Positions 23,557 through 32,363 of a DNA stretch of 49,181 nt are shown here, one piece after another. The first letter of the stretch is position 1. Each line of letters opens with the position of its first letter. Source of the DNA: Clostridiaceae bacterium UBA6085. Its GTDB lineage: Bacteria > Bacillota > Clostridia > Clostridiales > Clostridiaceae. Location: NCBI GenBank assembly GCA_002428605.1, contig DIXH01000066.1, positions 60,052-109,232 of the forward strand, read 5' to 3'. The position numbers were made by a program, and so were the translations under genes. The notes below the pieces were generated by a model. The model made no database searches. It had not been told where the DNA came from and saw only the letters and a program-made list of their open reading frames with translations.

Positions 23557-24993
23557 TTATACTGAGACGTGTTCCTTGGCAGCTTCGATCTCCTCGATGA
23601 CATGATTGACTCTTTCCCTCTCATCATTAAGCTTCTCAGTTTCCTTCTGCGAAAGGAGCTTGAACTCATACCTGATGAAGAGAACAGTTATTATTGTAGC
23701 CAAAGTGTCAGCTACAGGCATGGCAGTCCATATTCCCATGAGGCCCATTCCGAAATATCCCGGAAGTATCAAAAGAAGTGGAATCAGGAGGAAAACCTGT
23801 CTCAGCATGGAAAGGATGAATGACTTCTGCGCCTTTCCTATGGCCTGGAAGAAGTTTGCGCTTATGATCTGTGTCCCTATGAGCGGAAACATTATAAGGA
23901 ACCGCCTCATTCCAACCACTCCGATTTCCCTGATCTCAGGGTCCTGGGTGATGAAGTTGATGAATACTTCAGGGAACAGCTGAACCAGTACGAATCCTAA
24001 AGTCGACACGCAGGTTGCGGCGAAAACGCCTACCTTTACTGCTTCCTTGACCCTGTGGAAATTCTTTGCTCCGTAGTTAAAGCCGATTATCGGCTGAAGG
24101 CCCTGATTCATCCCAAAGATCGACATCAGGAATAGTGTAACGACAGAATTTATAGCGGCATAAGCTCCTATTGCCTTTGCTGAGCCATAGGTCATCAGGC
24201 TGTTGTTTATGATTATTCCAATGAGGCTTCCTGCAACCTGCATTGAAAATGGTGATGCACCAATCGACATTATCTTCAGGACTATCTTTCCATGGAATCC
24301 AATATACTCCCTCCTCAGGGTGAGAAGGCCCTTCTTCCTGAGGAAATAGCTGATTGTCCAAATGAAGCTCATAAACTGGGCAATTATTGTCGCCCAGGCA
24401 GCTCCGCTTACTCCCATTTTGAATCCATATATGAATATGGGGTCAAGTATCGTGTTTGCTATTGCTCCAATGAGCATTGTGAACATGGCAATCTTGGGAT
24501 TTCCTTCAGCCCTTATTATGTTATTGAGACCGAAGGCTATGGTGTTGAAGGTTGTTCCGTAGAGGATGATCCTCAGGTAATCCATGGCATAAGGCCTGAT
24601 TGAATCATTTGCGCCGTAAAGGTTGACTATATCCTCCAAGAATATGAGTCCAACCGCGCTCATGAATATACCGGCTGCGATAAGCATGAACAAACCTGTT
24701 CCCAGTATCCTCTCGGCGTCATCATGCTTCTTCTGACCAAGCTTGATCGATATGTTGGCTCCAGACCCTATTCCGAACAGCATCGCGAATGCCATCAGTA
24801 TGAAGGTAACCGGAAGAACGACTCCAATACCGGAGATGGCAAGACCTCCCTCGATCGGAATGTTGCCTATGAATATTCTGTCCACAATGTTATATAGGGA
24901 TTGGACAAGCATCCCGGCTATGGCAGGTATGGAAAATCTCAGGAAAAGCTTGTACATCTTTTCCTCCCTCATAAGGGTTTGCCTGTCAGTCAT
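23557..24993 (-). CDS. MATE family efflux transporter (second copy in window)
   Basis: A 478-residue protein with about twelve membrane helices. Landmarks are FSIPAIAGMLVQSLYNIVDR in helix 1, GSGANISIKLGQKKHDDAER after helix 2 and GMNQGLQPIIGFNYGAKNF in the second half. These belong to the NorM/MepA-like branch of MATE proteins. It is expected to export cationic compounds with Na+ or H+. It is not closely similar to the MATE protein encoded at 7062. It is a single-gene unit with a consensus-like promoter (TTGATA, 17, TAAAAT) about 60 bases upstream and a terminator downstream. The start has AAGGAGAG. Confidence 0.93.
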   Translation of the reverse strand: MTDRQTLMREEKMYKLFLRFSIPAIAGMLVQSLYNIVDRIFIGNIPIEGGLAISGIGVVLPVTFILMAFAMLFGIGSGANISIKLGQKKHDDAERILGTGLFMLIAAGIFMSAVGLIFLEDIVNLYGANDSIRPYAMDYLRIILYGTTFNTIAFGLNNIIRAEGNPKIAMFTMLIGAIANTILDPIFIYGFKMGVSGAAWATIIAQFMSFIWTISYFLRKKGLLTLRREYIGFHGKIVLKIMSIGASPFSMQVAGSLIGIIINNSLMTYGSAKAIGAYAAINSVVTLFLMSIFGMNQGLQPIIGFNYGAKNFHRVKEAVKVGVFAATCVSTLGFVLVQLFPEVFINFITQDPEIREIGVVGMRRFLIMFPLIGTQIISANFFQAIGKAQKSFILSMLRQVFLLIPLLLILPGYFGMGLMGIWTAMPVADTLATIITVLFIRYEFKLLSQKETEKLNDERERVNHVIEEIEAAKEHVSV

Positions 24994-25051
24994 AATTTCA
25001 CTCTCCTTGATATGCTATGAAACCAATTCACTGTATTATCTACAAAACAGT

Positions 25052-25080
25052 ATTTTATCATATTTTCATAAATTTATCAA
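25052..25080 (-). promoter_or_regulatory. Sigma-A promoter of the second MATE gene
   Basis: Minus strand TTGATA (25080-25075), 17-base spacer, TAAAAT (25057-25052). The remaining part of the 24994-25269 gap holds only the perfect hairpin at 25187. Confidence 0.7.
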
Positions 25081-25186
25081 ACACGTTATAGTTTTTGATC
25101 TTATTGGGAGAAATCGACTACCTGTAAATATCATATCCCGGCTTGCTCAGGTACAAAACCCTTCACATTTTTCAACTTAGCAATGA

Positions 25187-25215
25187 AGATCCAGACTGTA
25201 TGCCAGTCTGGATCT
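25187..25215. repeat. Perfect 12-bp stem-loop without a T tract
   Basis: AGATCCAGACTG, loop TATGC, then the exact complement. It lies about 55 bases after the stop of the DMT transporter gene (minus) and upstream of the MATE promoter. Neither strand has a following T run, so it may be an mRNA 3'-end stabiliser or a terminator of an atypical kind. Confidence 0.7.
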
Positions 25216-25269
25216 CAGTATGCATTGATTGTTTCTTATGATTTCAGTTCGCAATAAACTATGGGTCCT

Positions 25270-25704
25270 CTACCAATTAATAAGCACCAGTCCGAAAATG
25301 CAGAGTACCGCTCCAGCAACCTTCATGAGACTGAAGTCCTCCCTGAAGAATATTATCCCTATAGGAATTATTGTCACTGCGAGAAGTATGTTTGCTACAA
25401 GCGATCCCGTGCTTATGTTCCATCCTGACCTGAATGCCATGAGATATCCGAATTCAAGACCAGCAATCGACAGTCCGAGCACCAGGCTTGTCCAGTTCAG
25501 GTCCTTCATTCCAATGACAAGCCCCTTGCCTGATTTGTCAAAAACTGAAGCTATAACAACTGCTATCGCTGCTGCGGCATAAGTCGCGAGGAGTGCCGGA
25601 AAAGGACTGGCATTCTCAGGCGTCAGCTTCAGCGAAACATTATATAGGATGTTTGAAACCACAATTATAACTATGGACCAATAATACATACCCTTGCCCG
25701 TCAC
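25270..25704 (-). CDS. Small DMT/EamA-type transporter (four or five TM)
   Basis: A 144-residue membrane protein of half the size of ordinary EamA transporters. It has four to five hydrophobic segments and the typical end VANILLAVTIIPIGIIFFRE followed by a last helix (VAGAVLCIFGLVLI). Such half-size members work as dimers; the substrate is unknown. The GTG at 25704 overlaps the stop codon of the PgpA gene, so translation is coupled. An ATG 15 bases later is an alternative start. It is the last gene of an ACT-GNAT-PgpA-DMT cluster. Confidence 0.78.
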   Translation of the reverse strand: MTGKGMYYWSIVIIVVSNILYNVSLKLTPENASPFPALLATYAAAAIAVVIASVFDKSGKGLVIGMKDLNWTSLVLGLSIAGLEFGYLMAFRSGWNISTGSLVANILLAVTIIPIGIIFFREDFSLMKVAGAVLCIFGLVLINW

Positions 25705-26198
25705 TTTCTGTCTGAGTGCGCAATCCTGCTTGCAGCAGCTGCAGCTATTGCCGCAACAAGGTCATCCAGGAATGTATGTACCTTGTTCTGATGCTTCATC
25801 ATGTCAAGCTCCCTTATTATTCCTATCTTCTCCTTGTCCAGATATCCGTAGTTTGTAAGTCCTATGGTTCCGTAGACATTTACTATCGAAAGCGGAATTA
25901 TCTCATCTATCCCGTATAGAGGTTCATCGCTCTCCACGATACTCTGCAAGGGTTCAGGAAGCCCTTTCCTTTCTGCTATCTCATCAAGGGCAACACCTGT
26001 CAGTATGGCATGGATGATCTCCCTTTTTTTAAGTACCTGTCTGATATTATCAAGGCATATCTCAATTGTAAGGTCCTCATGGTACTTCTTTTGAAGGACC
26101 ATTACGATTTCAGCTATATCCTCCAGCCTTACTCCACGCTTCTCAAGTGTTTCCACAGTCATCCTGTAGAGCTCATCCATATCGTACCTGTAAGCCAT
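25701..26198 (-). CDS. Phosphatidylglycerophosphatase A (YutG-type)
   Basis: A 165-residue helical protein that would remove phosphate from phosphatidylglycerol phosphate in phospholipid synthesis. The conserved blocks match what I recall of B. subtilis YutG: LTGVALDEIAERKGLPEPLQ, IDEIIPLSIVNVYGTIGLTN, GYLDKEKIGIIRELD and TFLDDLVAAIAAAAASRIAH. The acidic residues in these blocks are the likely metal ligands. The protein is soluble or peripheral, as the family usually is in Firmicutes. The start has an AAAGGAGG site. It overlaps the transporter gene by four bases. Confidence 0.88.
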   Translation of the reverse strand: MAYRYDMDELYRMTVETLEKRGVRLEDIAEIVMVLQKKYHEDLTIEICLDNIRQVLKKREIIHAILTGVALDEIAERKGLPEPLQSIVESDEPLYGIDEIIPLSIVNVYGTIGLTNYGYLDKEKIGIIRELDMMKHQNKVHTFLDDLVAAIAAAAASRIAHSDRK

Positions 26199-26256
26199 AA
26201 TATTCCTCCTTTAATTAAAGCCTATTATCTCTTATTATCTCGATATATCTCCCAGT

Positions 26257-26742
26257 TCAATTACTTCCAGCAAGCGCAGACAAAGTATCCCCTTCAAGCC
26301 TGTAAATCGTCCAGTCCGACATGGGTCTGGCACCAAGGGACAGATAGAAATCGATGCTTTTCCTGTTCCAGTCAAGGCATGACCATTCGAAACGTCCGCA
26401 GCCCCTTTCAACTGCAATCCCGGCAAGTTTTCTCATGAAGGCCTTGCCCAATCCGCTGCCTCGATGATCCTTTCGGATATAGAGGTCCTCAAGGTAGATG
26501 CCGGCTCTCCCGAGAAAGGTCGAGAAGTTATGGAAGAAGAGTGCAAATCCTGCTGGGATTCCATCCACTTCGCCGATTATGACCTCCGCCTTTTCCTTTA
26601 CGAACAGCCACTCTTTCAAAATTTCAGAGGTGGCGACTACCTCAGAAGCAAGGTTTTCATATTCAGCCAGCTCCCTTATGAATTCAAGTATGAGGTCTGT
26701 ATCTGATGGTGATGCGAATCTGAATGTGATGTTTGTTGTCAT
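26257..26742 (-). CDS. GNAT-family N-acetyltransferase
   Basis: A 161-residue acetyltransferase of the diamine/thialysine N-acetyltransferase-like subgroup. The N-terminal TFRFASPSDTDLILEFIREL, the central IYLEDLYIRKDHRGSGLGKA (acetyl-CoA loop R-x-x-G-x-G) and the WNRKSIDFYLSLGA segment are typical. The acceptor may be a polyamine or an amino acid; this is not certain. The start at 26742 follows GGGGAGATAAGC. The frame is open to 26793 without a good site. Confidence 0.87.
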   Translation of the reverse strand: MTTNITFRFASPSDTDLILEFIRELAEYENLASEVVATSEILKEWLFVKEKAEVIIGEVDGIPAGFALFFHNFSTFLGRAGIYLEDLYIRKDHRGSGLGKAFMRKLAGIAVERGCGRFEWSCLDWNRKSIDFYLSLGARPMSDWTIYRLEGDTLSALAGSN

Positions 26743-26805
26743 GCTTATCTCCCCTGACCCCTTAAAACGTAATACTGTCATTATGTGCTGCACCGATTAT
26801 CTGCA

Positions 26806-27198
26806 TCAGGACGTTCTCTCATATACCTCGAATCCATTATCCATCAGTGCCTTAACTGCCTGGGATGCATTATCATCCTTTACCAGTATGTAATCAGTAT
26901 CAAAGGTGGATATGGCAAAAATGCTGATCTTCTCCTCAGCAAGGATTCCGCTGAGTCTTGCAAGGATCCCCACAAGGGCAAAGTCCAGCGGACCTGTTAG
27001 CTTCAGCACCCTCCAACCCCTTTCACTCCTGGTCCCTTCTGGGATCAAGGCTTCAGGGCAGGTTACGGATACCTCGTCAGGAGTAGCTGTAATTGATGTG
27101 AATTCTCCTGCTGCCCATTCTGGGATCCTGCTTCCGCCTGCAAGCCTTGCTACTCCATAGCGTCCTGTAAGAAGCTCGATCCTTATGTATTCTCCCAC
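26806..27198 (-). CDS. ACT-domain protein (CASTOR/ACT_7-like)
   Basis: A protein of about 130 residues with two ACT-like halves. The first has YIRIELLTGRYGVARL and IPEWA. The second is VGILARLSGILAEEKISIFAISTFDTDYILV, with the PG-like turn replaced by SG in the usual ligand site. Such proteins bind amino acids and act as sensors. I chose the GTG at 27198 because relatives begin just before this motif and AAAGGGGA precedes it; an in-frame ATG at 27225 is too close to its A/G-rich site. It is the probable first gene of a cluster with GNAT, PgpA and the DMT transporter. Confidence 0.75.
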   Translation of the reverse strand: MGEYIRIELLTGRYGVARLAGGSRIPEWAAGEFTSITATPDEVSVTCPEALIPEGTRSERGWRVLKLTGPLDFALVGILARLSGILAEEKISIFAISTFDTDYILVKDDNASQAVKALMDNGFEVYERTS

Positions 27199-27275
27199 GA
27201 TAAATTCCCCTTTCCGGCTGATCATGCCCTTTAATACTACTATATATTAATATCATTATATTAGTGTAAATGGAG

Positions 27276-27311
27276 ATAAAAAAGGACTAGGCCTTAAGCT
27301 TCGTCCTTTTA
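27276..27311 (-). terminator. Terminator of the LacI/CcpA-like gene
   Basis: Minus strand AAAAGGAC and GTCCTTTTTT pair around a 15-base loop shortly after the stop codon at 27319. The flanking T run is on the minus strand. Confidence 0.85.
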
Positions 27312-27318
27312 TGGGGTC

Positions 27319-28314
27319 CTACTTTACAGAATCCCTCTCCACCAGATGGTACTGGAGTTCATACTGCTCTTCATCAAGCGGCTTGTTGTTTATGATCTTT
27401 ATGAGCATTCTCATTCCAACAGATCCCATGTCATACATAGGCTGTGCAATGGTCGTTATCTTTGGATAGAAGATAGAAGCCTCATAAATATCGTTGAAGC
27501 CAATTACGTCCACTTCTTCAGGACACTTGATGCCCTTGTCCCTGAGTGCGTTTATGGCACCCATTGCAATCTCGTCAGATGCGCAGAAAACTGCATCTAT
27601 ACTTCCGTTTTCAAGTATGACGTTGATTCCCTTGTAGCCTGCCGGAGCCTTCAGGTCTCCATAATAGAGGAGGTCAGGATCAAGCTCTATGTCATTGTCC
27701 TTGAGCGCCTTCTCGTAGCCTTCGTATCTCTTGGCTACGGCGTTCTTCCTGTCCTTCTTCATTCCTATGTATGCGATCCTCTTGTTGCCCTTGTCTATAA
27801 GATACTTTGTAGCATCATATGCGGCCTTCCTGTTGTCGATGGTGACGCTGGGATGCTTCTTGCCAGGTGCCTTTGTTTCCACAAGCACTGTCTTAAGCTC
27901 CAGCTCGTCTATGAGGTCGAGGATCTCAGGATCAAGCTGTGAACTCATGTAGAGCATGCCGTCCACCATCTTCTCCTTGAGAACCTTGATATATTCCTTT
28001 TCCTTGTCAAGGTCAGTATCAGAATTGCAGAGTATTATGTTGTAGTCATATATGTTGGCTACGTCCTCCGCTCCTCTTACGACCTCAGGATAGAACTGAT
28101 TCGAGATATCGGGAATCAGTATCCCTATTGTCTTTGTCTTCTGAGTCTTGAGACTTCTTGCCACTATGTTTGGCCTGTAGCTAAGCGCCTGGATCGCATC
28201 CTGCACTTTCTTCTTGGTATCATCATTAACCACGTCAACATTGTTCAAGACCCTTGATACGGTTGCGATTGAAACCCCCGCCAACTTAGCAACATCTTTG
28301 ATTGAAGCTGCCAT
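27319..28314 (-). CDS. CcpA-like LacI-family transcription regulator
   Basis: A 331-residue LacI/GalR protein. The N-terminal helix-turn-helix (IKDVAKLAGVSIATVSRVLN) is followed by the hinge helix with RPNIVARSLK. The effector domain is strikingly close to CcpA in memory: PDISNQFYPEVVRGAEDVAN, IILCNSDTDLDKE and TTIAQPMYDMGSVGMRML. CcpA works with HPr-Ser-P at cre sites as global carbon regulator. Whether this is CcpA itself or a local paralogue cannot be decided from one window. The PTS and sugar-acid genes at 40-49 kb are plausible targets. It is a monocistronic gene with its own terminator. Confidence 0.85.
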   Translation of the reverse strand: MAASIKDVAKLAGVSIATVSRVLNNVDVVNDDTKKKVQDAIQALSYRPNIVARSLKTQKTKTIGILIPDISNQFYPEVVRGAEDVANIYDYNIILCNSDTDLDKEKEYIKVLKEKMVDGMLYMSSQLDPEILDLIDELELKTVLVETKAPGKKHPSVTIDNRKAAYDATKYLIDKGNKRIAYIGMKKDRKNAVAKRYEGYEKALKDNDIELDPDLLYYGDLKAPAGYKGINVILENGSIDAVFCASDEIAMGAINALRDKGIKCPEEVDVIGFNDIYEASIFYPKITTIAQPMYDMGSVGMRMLIKIINNKPLDEEQYELQYHLVERDSVK

Positions 28315-28590
28315 TATAATTCACTCCCCTATATTCTATTAATAAGTCTTCTAAACCATATCTTGCTATTATACTACAGATTGCTTTGTGTTCCTATTAT
28401 TTCAGGCTATCATTTTCATTCATTTTCATAAAATCACGAACAATAGCCAATCATTTCTTTTCAATGTTTTAGAGTAAACCTTATCATTTTTATTATAATA
28501 CATTATCTGCAAAATTGTTCCCAGTTTCAATAAAAAAGTATGAAAATCCGAAGATTTTCTGAAATATTTACATACATCTGGCTGGCAAAG
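28315..28590. other. A/T-rich gap upstream of the LacI-type gene
   Basis: This non-coding stretch contains a TATAAT-like box on the minus strand near 28490 with a poor -35. At 28542-28559 is a GAAAATC/GATTTTC inverted repeat whose minus-strand loop is the stable cUUCGg tetraloop. The repeat could be an operator for the regulator itself. No gene is visible. Confidence 0.5.
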
Positions 28591-28625
28591 GTAAAAAATC
28601 AGGCCGCAGGGTTACCCTGCGGCCT
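28591..28625 (-). terminator. Terminator of ileS
   Basis: Minus strand AGGCCGCAGGG-TAA-CCCTGCGGCCT then GATTTTTT. The 11-bp perfect stem directly follows the stop codon. Confidence 0.95.
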
Positions 28626-28633
28626 TGATCCAC

Positions 28634-31600
28634 TTATTTTGCAGCGACCTTTGCTCCCATCATGAGCTTTTCGCCATTGATGTTCGCTTCCTGGGACTCC
28701 TCTTCCTCTCCGAACCTTATGTCCAGAGTGAGCGTCTCCCTCATTATATGTTCGCTGTTCCTTCGTATTATGTCTTCAATCAGGTCATTACCGCTTACGA
28801 AGAGTATTATCTTGTCGGCAACCTCAAATCCCTTTTCCTTCCTCATGGTCTGGATCTTGGATATGACCTCCCTCACATTACCTTCCTCTCTCAGCTCATC
28901 GGTGATGTTGGTGTCAAGGACTACGCCGAGCTCTCCCTCACCGGAGAATGCGAAGCCCTCGAGCCCCTGCATGGTTACAAGCAGGTTTTCACTTGAAAGT
29001 CCGATCACAGTTCCCGAAACGTTTATTTCAACAGTCTCTCCCCTGTCTACCCTTCTTGCAAGCGTCATCTGGTCCATCTTGCCGATCTCAGCCTTGATTC
29101 CAGGTATGAGCTTTCCGAAAGCCTTTCCGAGAACAGGAAGATTTGGCTTTATCTCATAGTTGACGTATTTCGACAGGTCGGCTCCCAGCACGACTGCCTT
29201 CACGTTCAGCTCATCCTTTATTATGTCTCCATAATATTCAGGAAGCTCCTTTTCTGATATCAGCATGGAGCTGAGCGGCTGCCTGTTCTTTATGTTTGCT
29301 GCGTTTCTTGCGCTTCTGCCAAGCTTCACAAGGCTGTACGCAAGGTCCATCTGCTTCTCAAGCTCCTTGTCCACGCACGCTTCGATGCATGAAGGGAATC
29401 TTGTGAGGTGCACTGATTCTGGTGAGTCCTGATCCAGTCCCTTCACAAGGTTCTGGTAGACCTCCTCTGTCAGGAATGGTATGAACGGTGCAGCGACCTT
29501 GGTCAGTGTCACAAGCACCTCATAGAGTGTAGTATATGCCCCTATCTTGTCTTCAGTGAGCCTGTCGGACCAGAACCTTGCCCTGTTCCTCCTGACGTAC
29601 CAGTTTGAAAGCTCATCAGTGAAATCCTCTATCATGAGCGCCGCTCCGGTTATGTCATAGGAGTCCATATGCTCCTCGACACCCTTCACAAGGCTGTTGA
29701 GCTTTGAGAGTATCCACTTGTCCATTATGTTCTCAGACTGGAACTCCCTGTACTCCAGCGGATTGAAGCTGTCGAGCTCAGCATAGAGAACATAGAAGGA
29801 ATATACATTATAGTAGGTCGATATGAACTTCCTCTGGCTCTCCGCAACATCCTCTTCCGAGAACCTTACAGGAAGCCATGGCGCTGATGCGGTAAGGAAG
29901 TGCCATCTGGTAGCATCCGCTCCGATCTCTTCGAGTATCTTCATCGGCTCGACGACATTGCCCTTGTGCTTCGACATCTTGATGCCCTTCTTGTCCAGCA
30001 CGTGTCCAAGGACAATGCAGTTCTGGAAGGAGCTCTTTCCAAAGAGGGCGGTGCTTATGGCAAGAAGCGTGTAGAACCAGCCCCTGGTCTGGTCAACTGC
30101 TTCTGAAATGAACTGTGCGGGGAAGTTCTTCTCGAATATCTCCTTGTTCTCAAACGGGTAGTGCCACTGTGCGAATGGCATGGATCCGCTGTCAAACCAT
30201 GCGTCTATGACCTCGTGGGTCCTCTTCATTGTCCCGCCGCACTTCTCGCACCTCAGGAACACTTCGTCGATATAAGGCTTGTGGAGCTCGATGTTCTCAG
30301 GAACGTCGATGCCCTTTTCCCTGAGCTCTGATATCCCACCTATGCATTCCCTGTGTCCGCAGGAGCATTCCCATATCGGAAGCGGAGTACCCCAGTACCT
30401 GTCTCTTGAGAGGCTCCAGTCTATTACGTTTTCAAGGAATTTACCCATTCTTCCTGTCCTGATGTTGTCAGGGTACCAGTTGACGCTGTCAGAGTTTTCC
30501 ATGAGCTCGTTCCTGAGTGAGCTCATCTTTACGAACCAGCTGTCCTTCGGATAGTACAGGAGCGGTGTATCGCATCTCCAGCAGTGAGGGTATGAGTGAA
30601 GGTATTTGTCCTTTGAGAACAGCTTGTTCTCATGCTCCAGCCAGTGGAGTATCTCAGAATCAGCCTTCTTGACATTCATCCCTGCAAAGGGAGTGACTTC
30701 CTTGACGAACTTTCCTTCTGCATCCACAAGGTGTATGAACGGTACGTTGTTCTTCATTCCCACATTGTAGTCATCCTCGCCGTAAGCAGGCGCGATATGG
30801 ACTATTCCGGTACCGTCAGACAGGGTGACGAAATCACCGTGTATGACAAAGAACGCCCTCTTTTCAGGAGTGTGGAAAGGTATGAGCTGCTCGTAGTCCT
30901 TTCCGAGGAGCTCCTCCCCGAGGAATTCCCTTATGACTTCATGCTCAAGGTCCTTGAGCACTGTCCCTATAAGCTCCTTAGCAAGTATGAGGATCTCGTC
31001 CCCTACCTTCACCTCTGAATATGTAAAGCTCTTGTTGATGGCAAGTGCTGCGTTTGAAGGCAGCGTCCATGGCGTAGTGGTCCATGCGAGTATGTACTTG
31101 TTGTCCTCTCCCTTTAGCTTGAACTTTGCTATGGCTGTTGTGTCCCTGACATCCTTGTACCCCTGCGCTACCTCATGGGAGGAAAGTCCGGTTCCGCATC
31201 TCGGGCAGTATGGCATGACCTTGAAGCCCTTGTACAGCAGGTCATTTTCCCACATTGTCTTTAAGGCCCACCATTCAGATTCTATATAGTTGTTGTCGAA
31301 GGTAACATATGGATTGTCCATGTCGACCCAGAAGCCGACCATATCAGACATTTCCTTCCACATTCCAACGTACTTGAATACGCTCTCCTTGCATTCCTTT
31401 ATGAAGTTTTCCACTCCGAACGCCTCGATGTCCTGCTTTCCCGATATTCCGAGCTTCTTCTCAACCTCAAGCTCCACCGGTAGTCCGTGAGTGTCCCATC
31501 CAGCCTTCCTTAACACCTGGTAGCCCTTCATTGACTTATATCTTGGTATCAGGTCCTTGACCACCCTTGTCAAGACATGCCCAACATGGGGCTTTCCATT

Positions 31601-31750
31601 GGCTGTAGGAGGTCCGTCATAGAACGTGAAGGACTCGCCGTCAGGATTGAGCGCATAGCTCTTGTTTATGATGTCCTTTTCCTTCCAGAGTTCCCTCACC
31701 TCTTTTTCCATGCCTGTAAAGGTCTTTGATCCGTCAACCTTCTTGTACAT
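28634..31750 (-). CDS. ileS: Isoleucyl-tRNA synthetase, type 2 (IleRS2)
   Basis: A 1038-residue class Ia synthetase that charges tRNA-Ile. The HIGH motif is PHVGH near residue 55 and the KMSKS loop is KMSKH near 600. The large editing domain lies between them. FYDGPPTANGKPHVGHVLTR and GWDTHGLPVELEVEKKLGI are characteristic of the longer, eukaryote-like IleRS2 group. IleRS2 enzymes are generally insensitive to mupirocin. Cysteine pairs (CPRCG, CEKCGG) suggest bound zinc. It is transcribed from a perfect consensus promoter through a T-box leader with an ATC specifier, so uncharged tRNA-Ile controls it. It stands alone between a terminator and the IS element. Confidence 0.96.
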   Translation of the reverse strand: MYKKVDGSKTFTGMEKEVRELWKEKDIINKSYALNPDGESFTFYDGPPTANGKPHVGHVLTRVVKDLIPRYKSMKGYQVLRKAGWDTHGLPVELEVEKKLGISGKQDIEAFGVENFIKECKESVFKYVGMWKEMSDMVGFWVDMDNPYVTFDNNYIESEWWALKTMWENDLLYKGFKVMPYCPRCGTGLSSHEVAQGYKDVRDTTAIAKFKLKGEDNKYILAWTTTPWTLPSNAALAINKSFTYSEVKVGDEILILAKELIGTVLKDLEHEVIREFLGEELLGKDYEQLIPFHTPEKRAFFVIHGDFVTLSDGTGIVHIAPAYGEDDYNVGMKNNVPFIHLVDAEGKFVKEVTPFAGMNVKKADSEILHWLEHENKLFSKDKYLHSYPHCWRCDTPLLYYPKDSWFVKMSSLRNELMENSDSVNWYPDNIRTGRMGKFLENVIDWSLSRDRYWGTPLPIWECSCGHRECIGGISELREKGIDVPENIELHKPYIDEVFLRCEKCGGTMKRTHEVIDAWFDSGSMPFAQWHYPFENKEIFEKNFPAQFISEAVDQTRGWFYTLLAISTALFGKSSFQNCIVLGHVLDKKGIKMSKHKGNVVEPMKILEEIGADATRWHFLTASAPWLPVRFSEEDVAESQRKFISTYYNVYSFYVLYAELDSFNPLEYREFQSENIMDKWILSKLNSLVKGVEEHMDSYDITGAALMIEDFTDELSNWYVRRNRARFWSDRLTEDKIGAYTTLYEVLVTLTKVAAPFIPFLTEEVYQNLVKGLDQDSPESVHLTRFPSCIEACVDKELEKQMDLAYSLVKLGRSARNAANIKNRQPLSSMLISEKELPEYYGDIIKDELNVKAVVLGADLSKYVNYEIKPNLPVLGKAFGKLIPGIKAEIGKMDQMTLARRVDRGETVEINVSGTVIGLSSENLLVTMQGLEGFAFSGEGELGVVLDTNITDELREEGNVREVISKIQTMRKEKGFEVADKIILFVSGNDLIEDIIRRNSEHIMRETLTLDIRFGEEEESQEANINGEKLMMGAKVAAK

Positions 31751-31770
31751 TGATCACAACTCCTTAATCT

Positions 31771-31995
31771 AAAAAAAACCCCACCCAAAATAGGGCGAGG
31801 TCTCGCTATACCACCTAATTTCAAAAGGCACCATCATGCCCTGTCCTGTAACGGAGGATCCCGTGCTGGCTTACTTTATTTTCGGCCTGCATGCTCCCAG
31901 GTGATTTTCATATTCCTTTCCGGAGGCCTTGCACCAGACGGCCACTCTCTTTACGGTTTTGGAAAACTACTCTTCCTGCTCAACGCATTTTAATC
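31771..31995 (-). promoter_or_regulatory. T-box leader (tRNA-Ile responsive) of ileS
   Basis: The leader of about 240 nt shows the usual parts. A stem I region has ATC in its GAAAATCACC loop as specifier codon (31905-31903). The T-box core AGGTGGTATAGCGAG lies near 31816-31802. A terminator (CCTCGCCCTATTTTGGGTGG then eight T, 31803-31771) competes with the antiterminator. Uncharged tRNA-Ile would bind and let transcription proceed into ileS. Confidence 0.92.
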
Positions 31996-32001
31996 GTTAA
32001 T

Positions 32002-32030
32002 ATTATATTACATGCGCATAAAACTGTCAA
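32002..32030 (-). promoter_or_regulatory. Perfect consensus promoter of ileS
   Basis: Minus strand TTGACA (32030-32025), 17 bases, TATAAT (32007-32002). The -35 box overlaps the stop codon of the truncated barstar copy. All but the last base of this promoter lies in the 196-bp repeat created by the IS insertion. Confidence 0.92.
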
Positions 32031-32198
32031 TTGCAGTATTTCACTGTAATCCGCGGATTTTCTTCAGCAGCCTCATCTATCGTCGAAAGAAGACGCTCCC
32101 CGTACTCACCCATCTTTTCCAGTATCGAATCTCTGTTGAATATCCTGATTTCGACCGGCTCATGGATCGTAGTAAGAAGATCCCACAGCGCATCGAGA
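32003..32198. repeat. 196-bp direct repeat, left copy (long target-site duplication)
   Basis: Identical base for base to 34148-34343. It abuts the left end of the IS element. IS1634-family elements are known for unusually long and variable target duplications, which fits. It holds the 3' part of barstar and the ileS promoter. Confidence 0.93.
32027..32198 (-). pseudogene. Truncated barstar copy (3' fragment)
   Basis: The C-terminal 56 codons and stop of the barstar gene, identical to the intact copy at 34172. It lacks a start codon and ribosome binding site because it begins at the IS boundary. It results from the target duplication and is not expected to be translated as a useful product. 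Confidence 0.9.
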
Positions 32199-32256
32199 CC
32201 CGTGTTTAGAGAGTAGCACCATAAAGTTTTGAAGCAAATTCTATATTGAAACCGCG

Positions 32257-32283
32257 AAAAGCCTTTGAAATAGGGCTTTTTTT
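32257..32283 (+). terminator. Terminator at the left end of the IS
   Basis: AAAAGCC and GGCTTTT pair around a 10-base loop, followed by a T run, upstream of the transposase gene. Such hairpins keep outside transcription from driving the transposase. Confidence 0.7.
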
Positions 32284-32363
32284 GATGTCTGGAACTATTG
32301 CAAAATTATTTTATACGTGATATAATAATGGTGTTAGTGGTGCAATATTTGGAGAGTGTTATT

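Noticed and set aside
32012..32216. Two similar plus-strand open frames at 32012 and 34103
   Set aside because: They are the opposite strand of the duplicated barstar fragment and not genes of their own.
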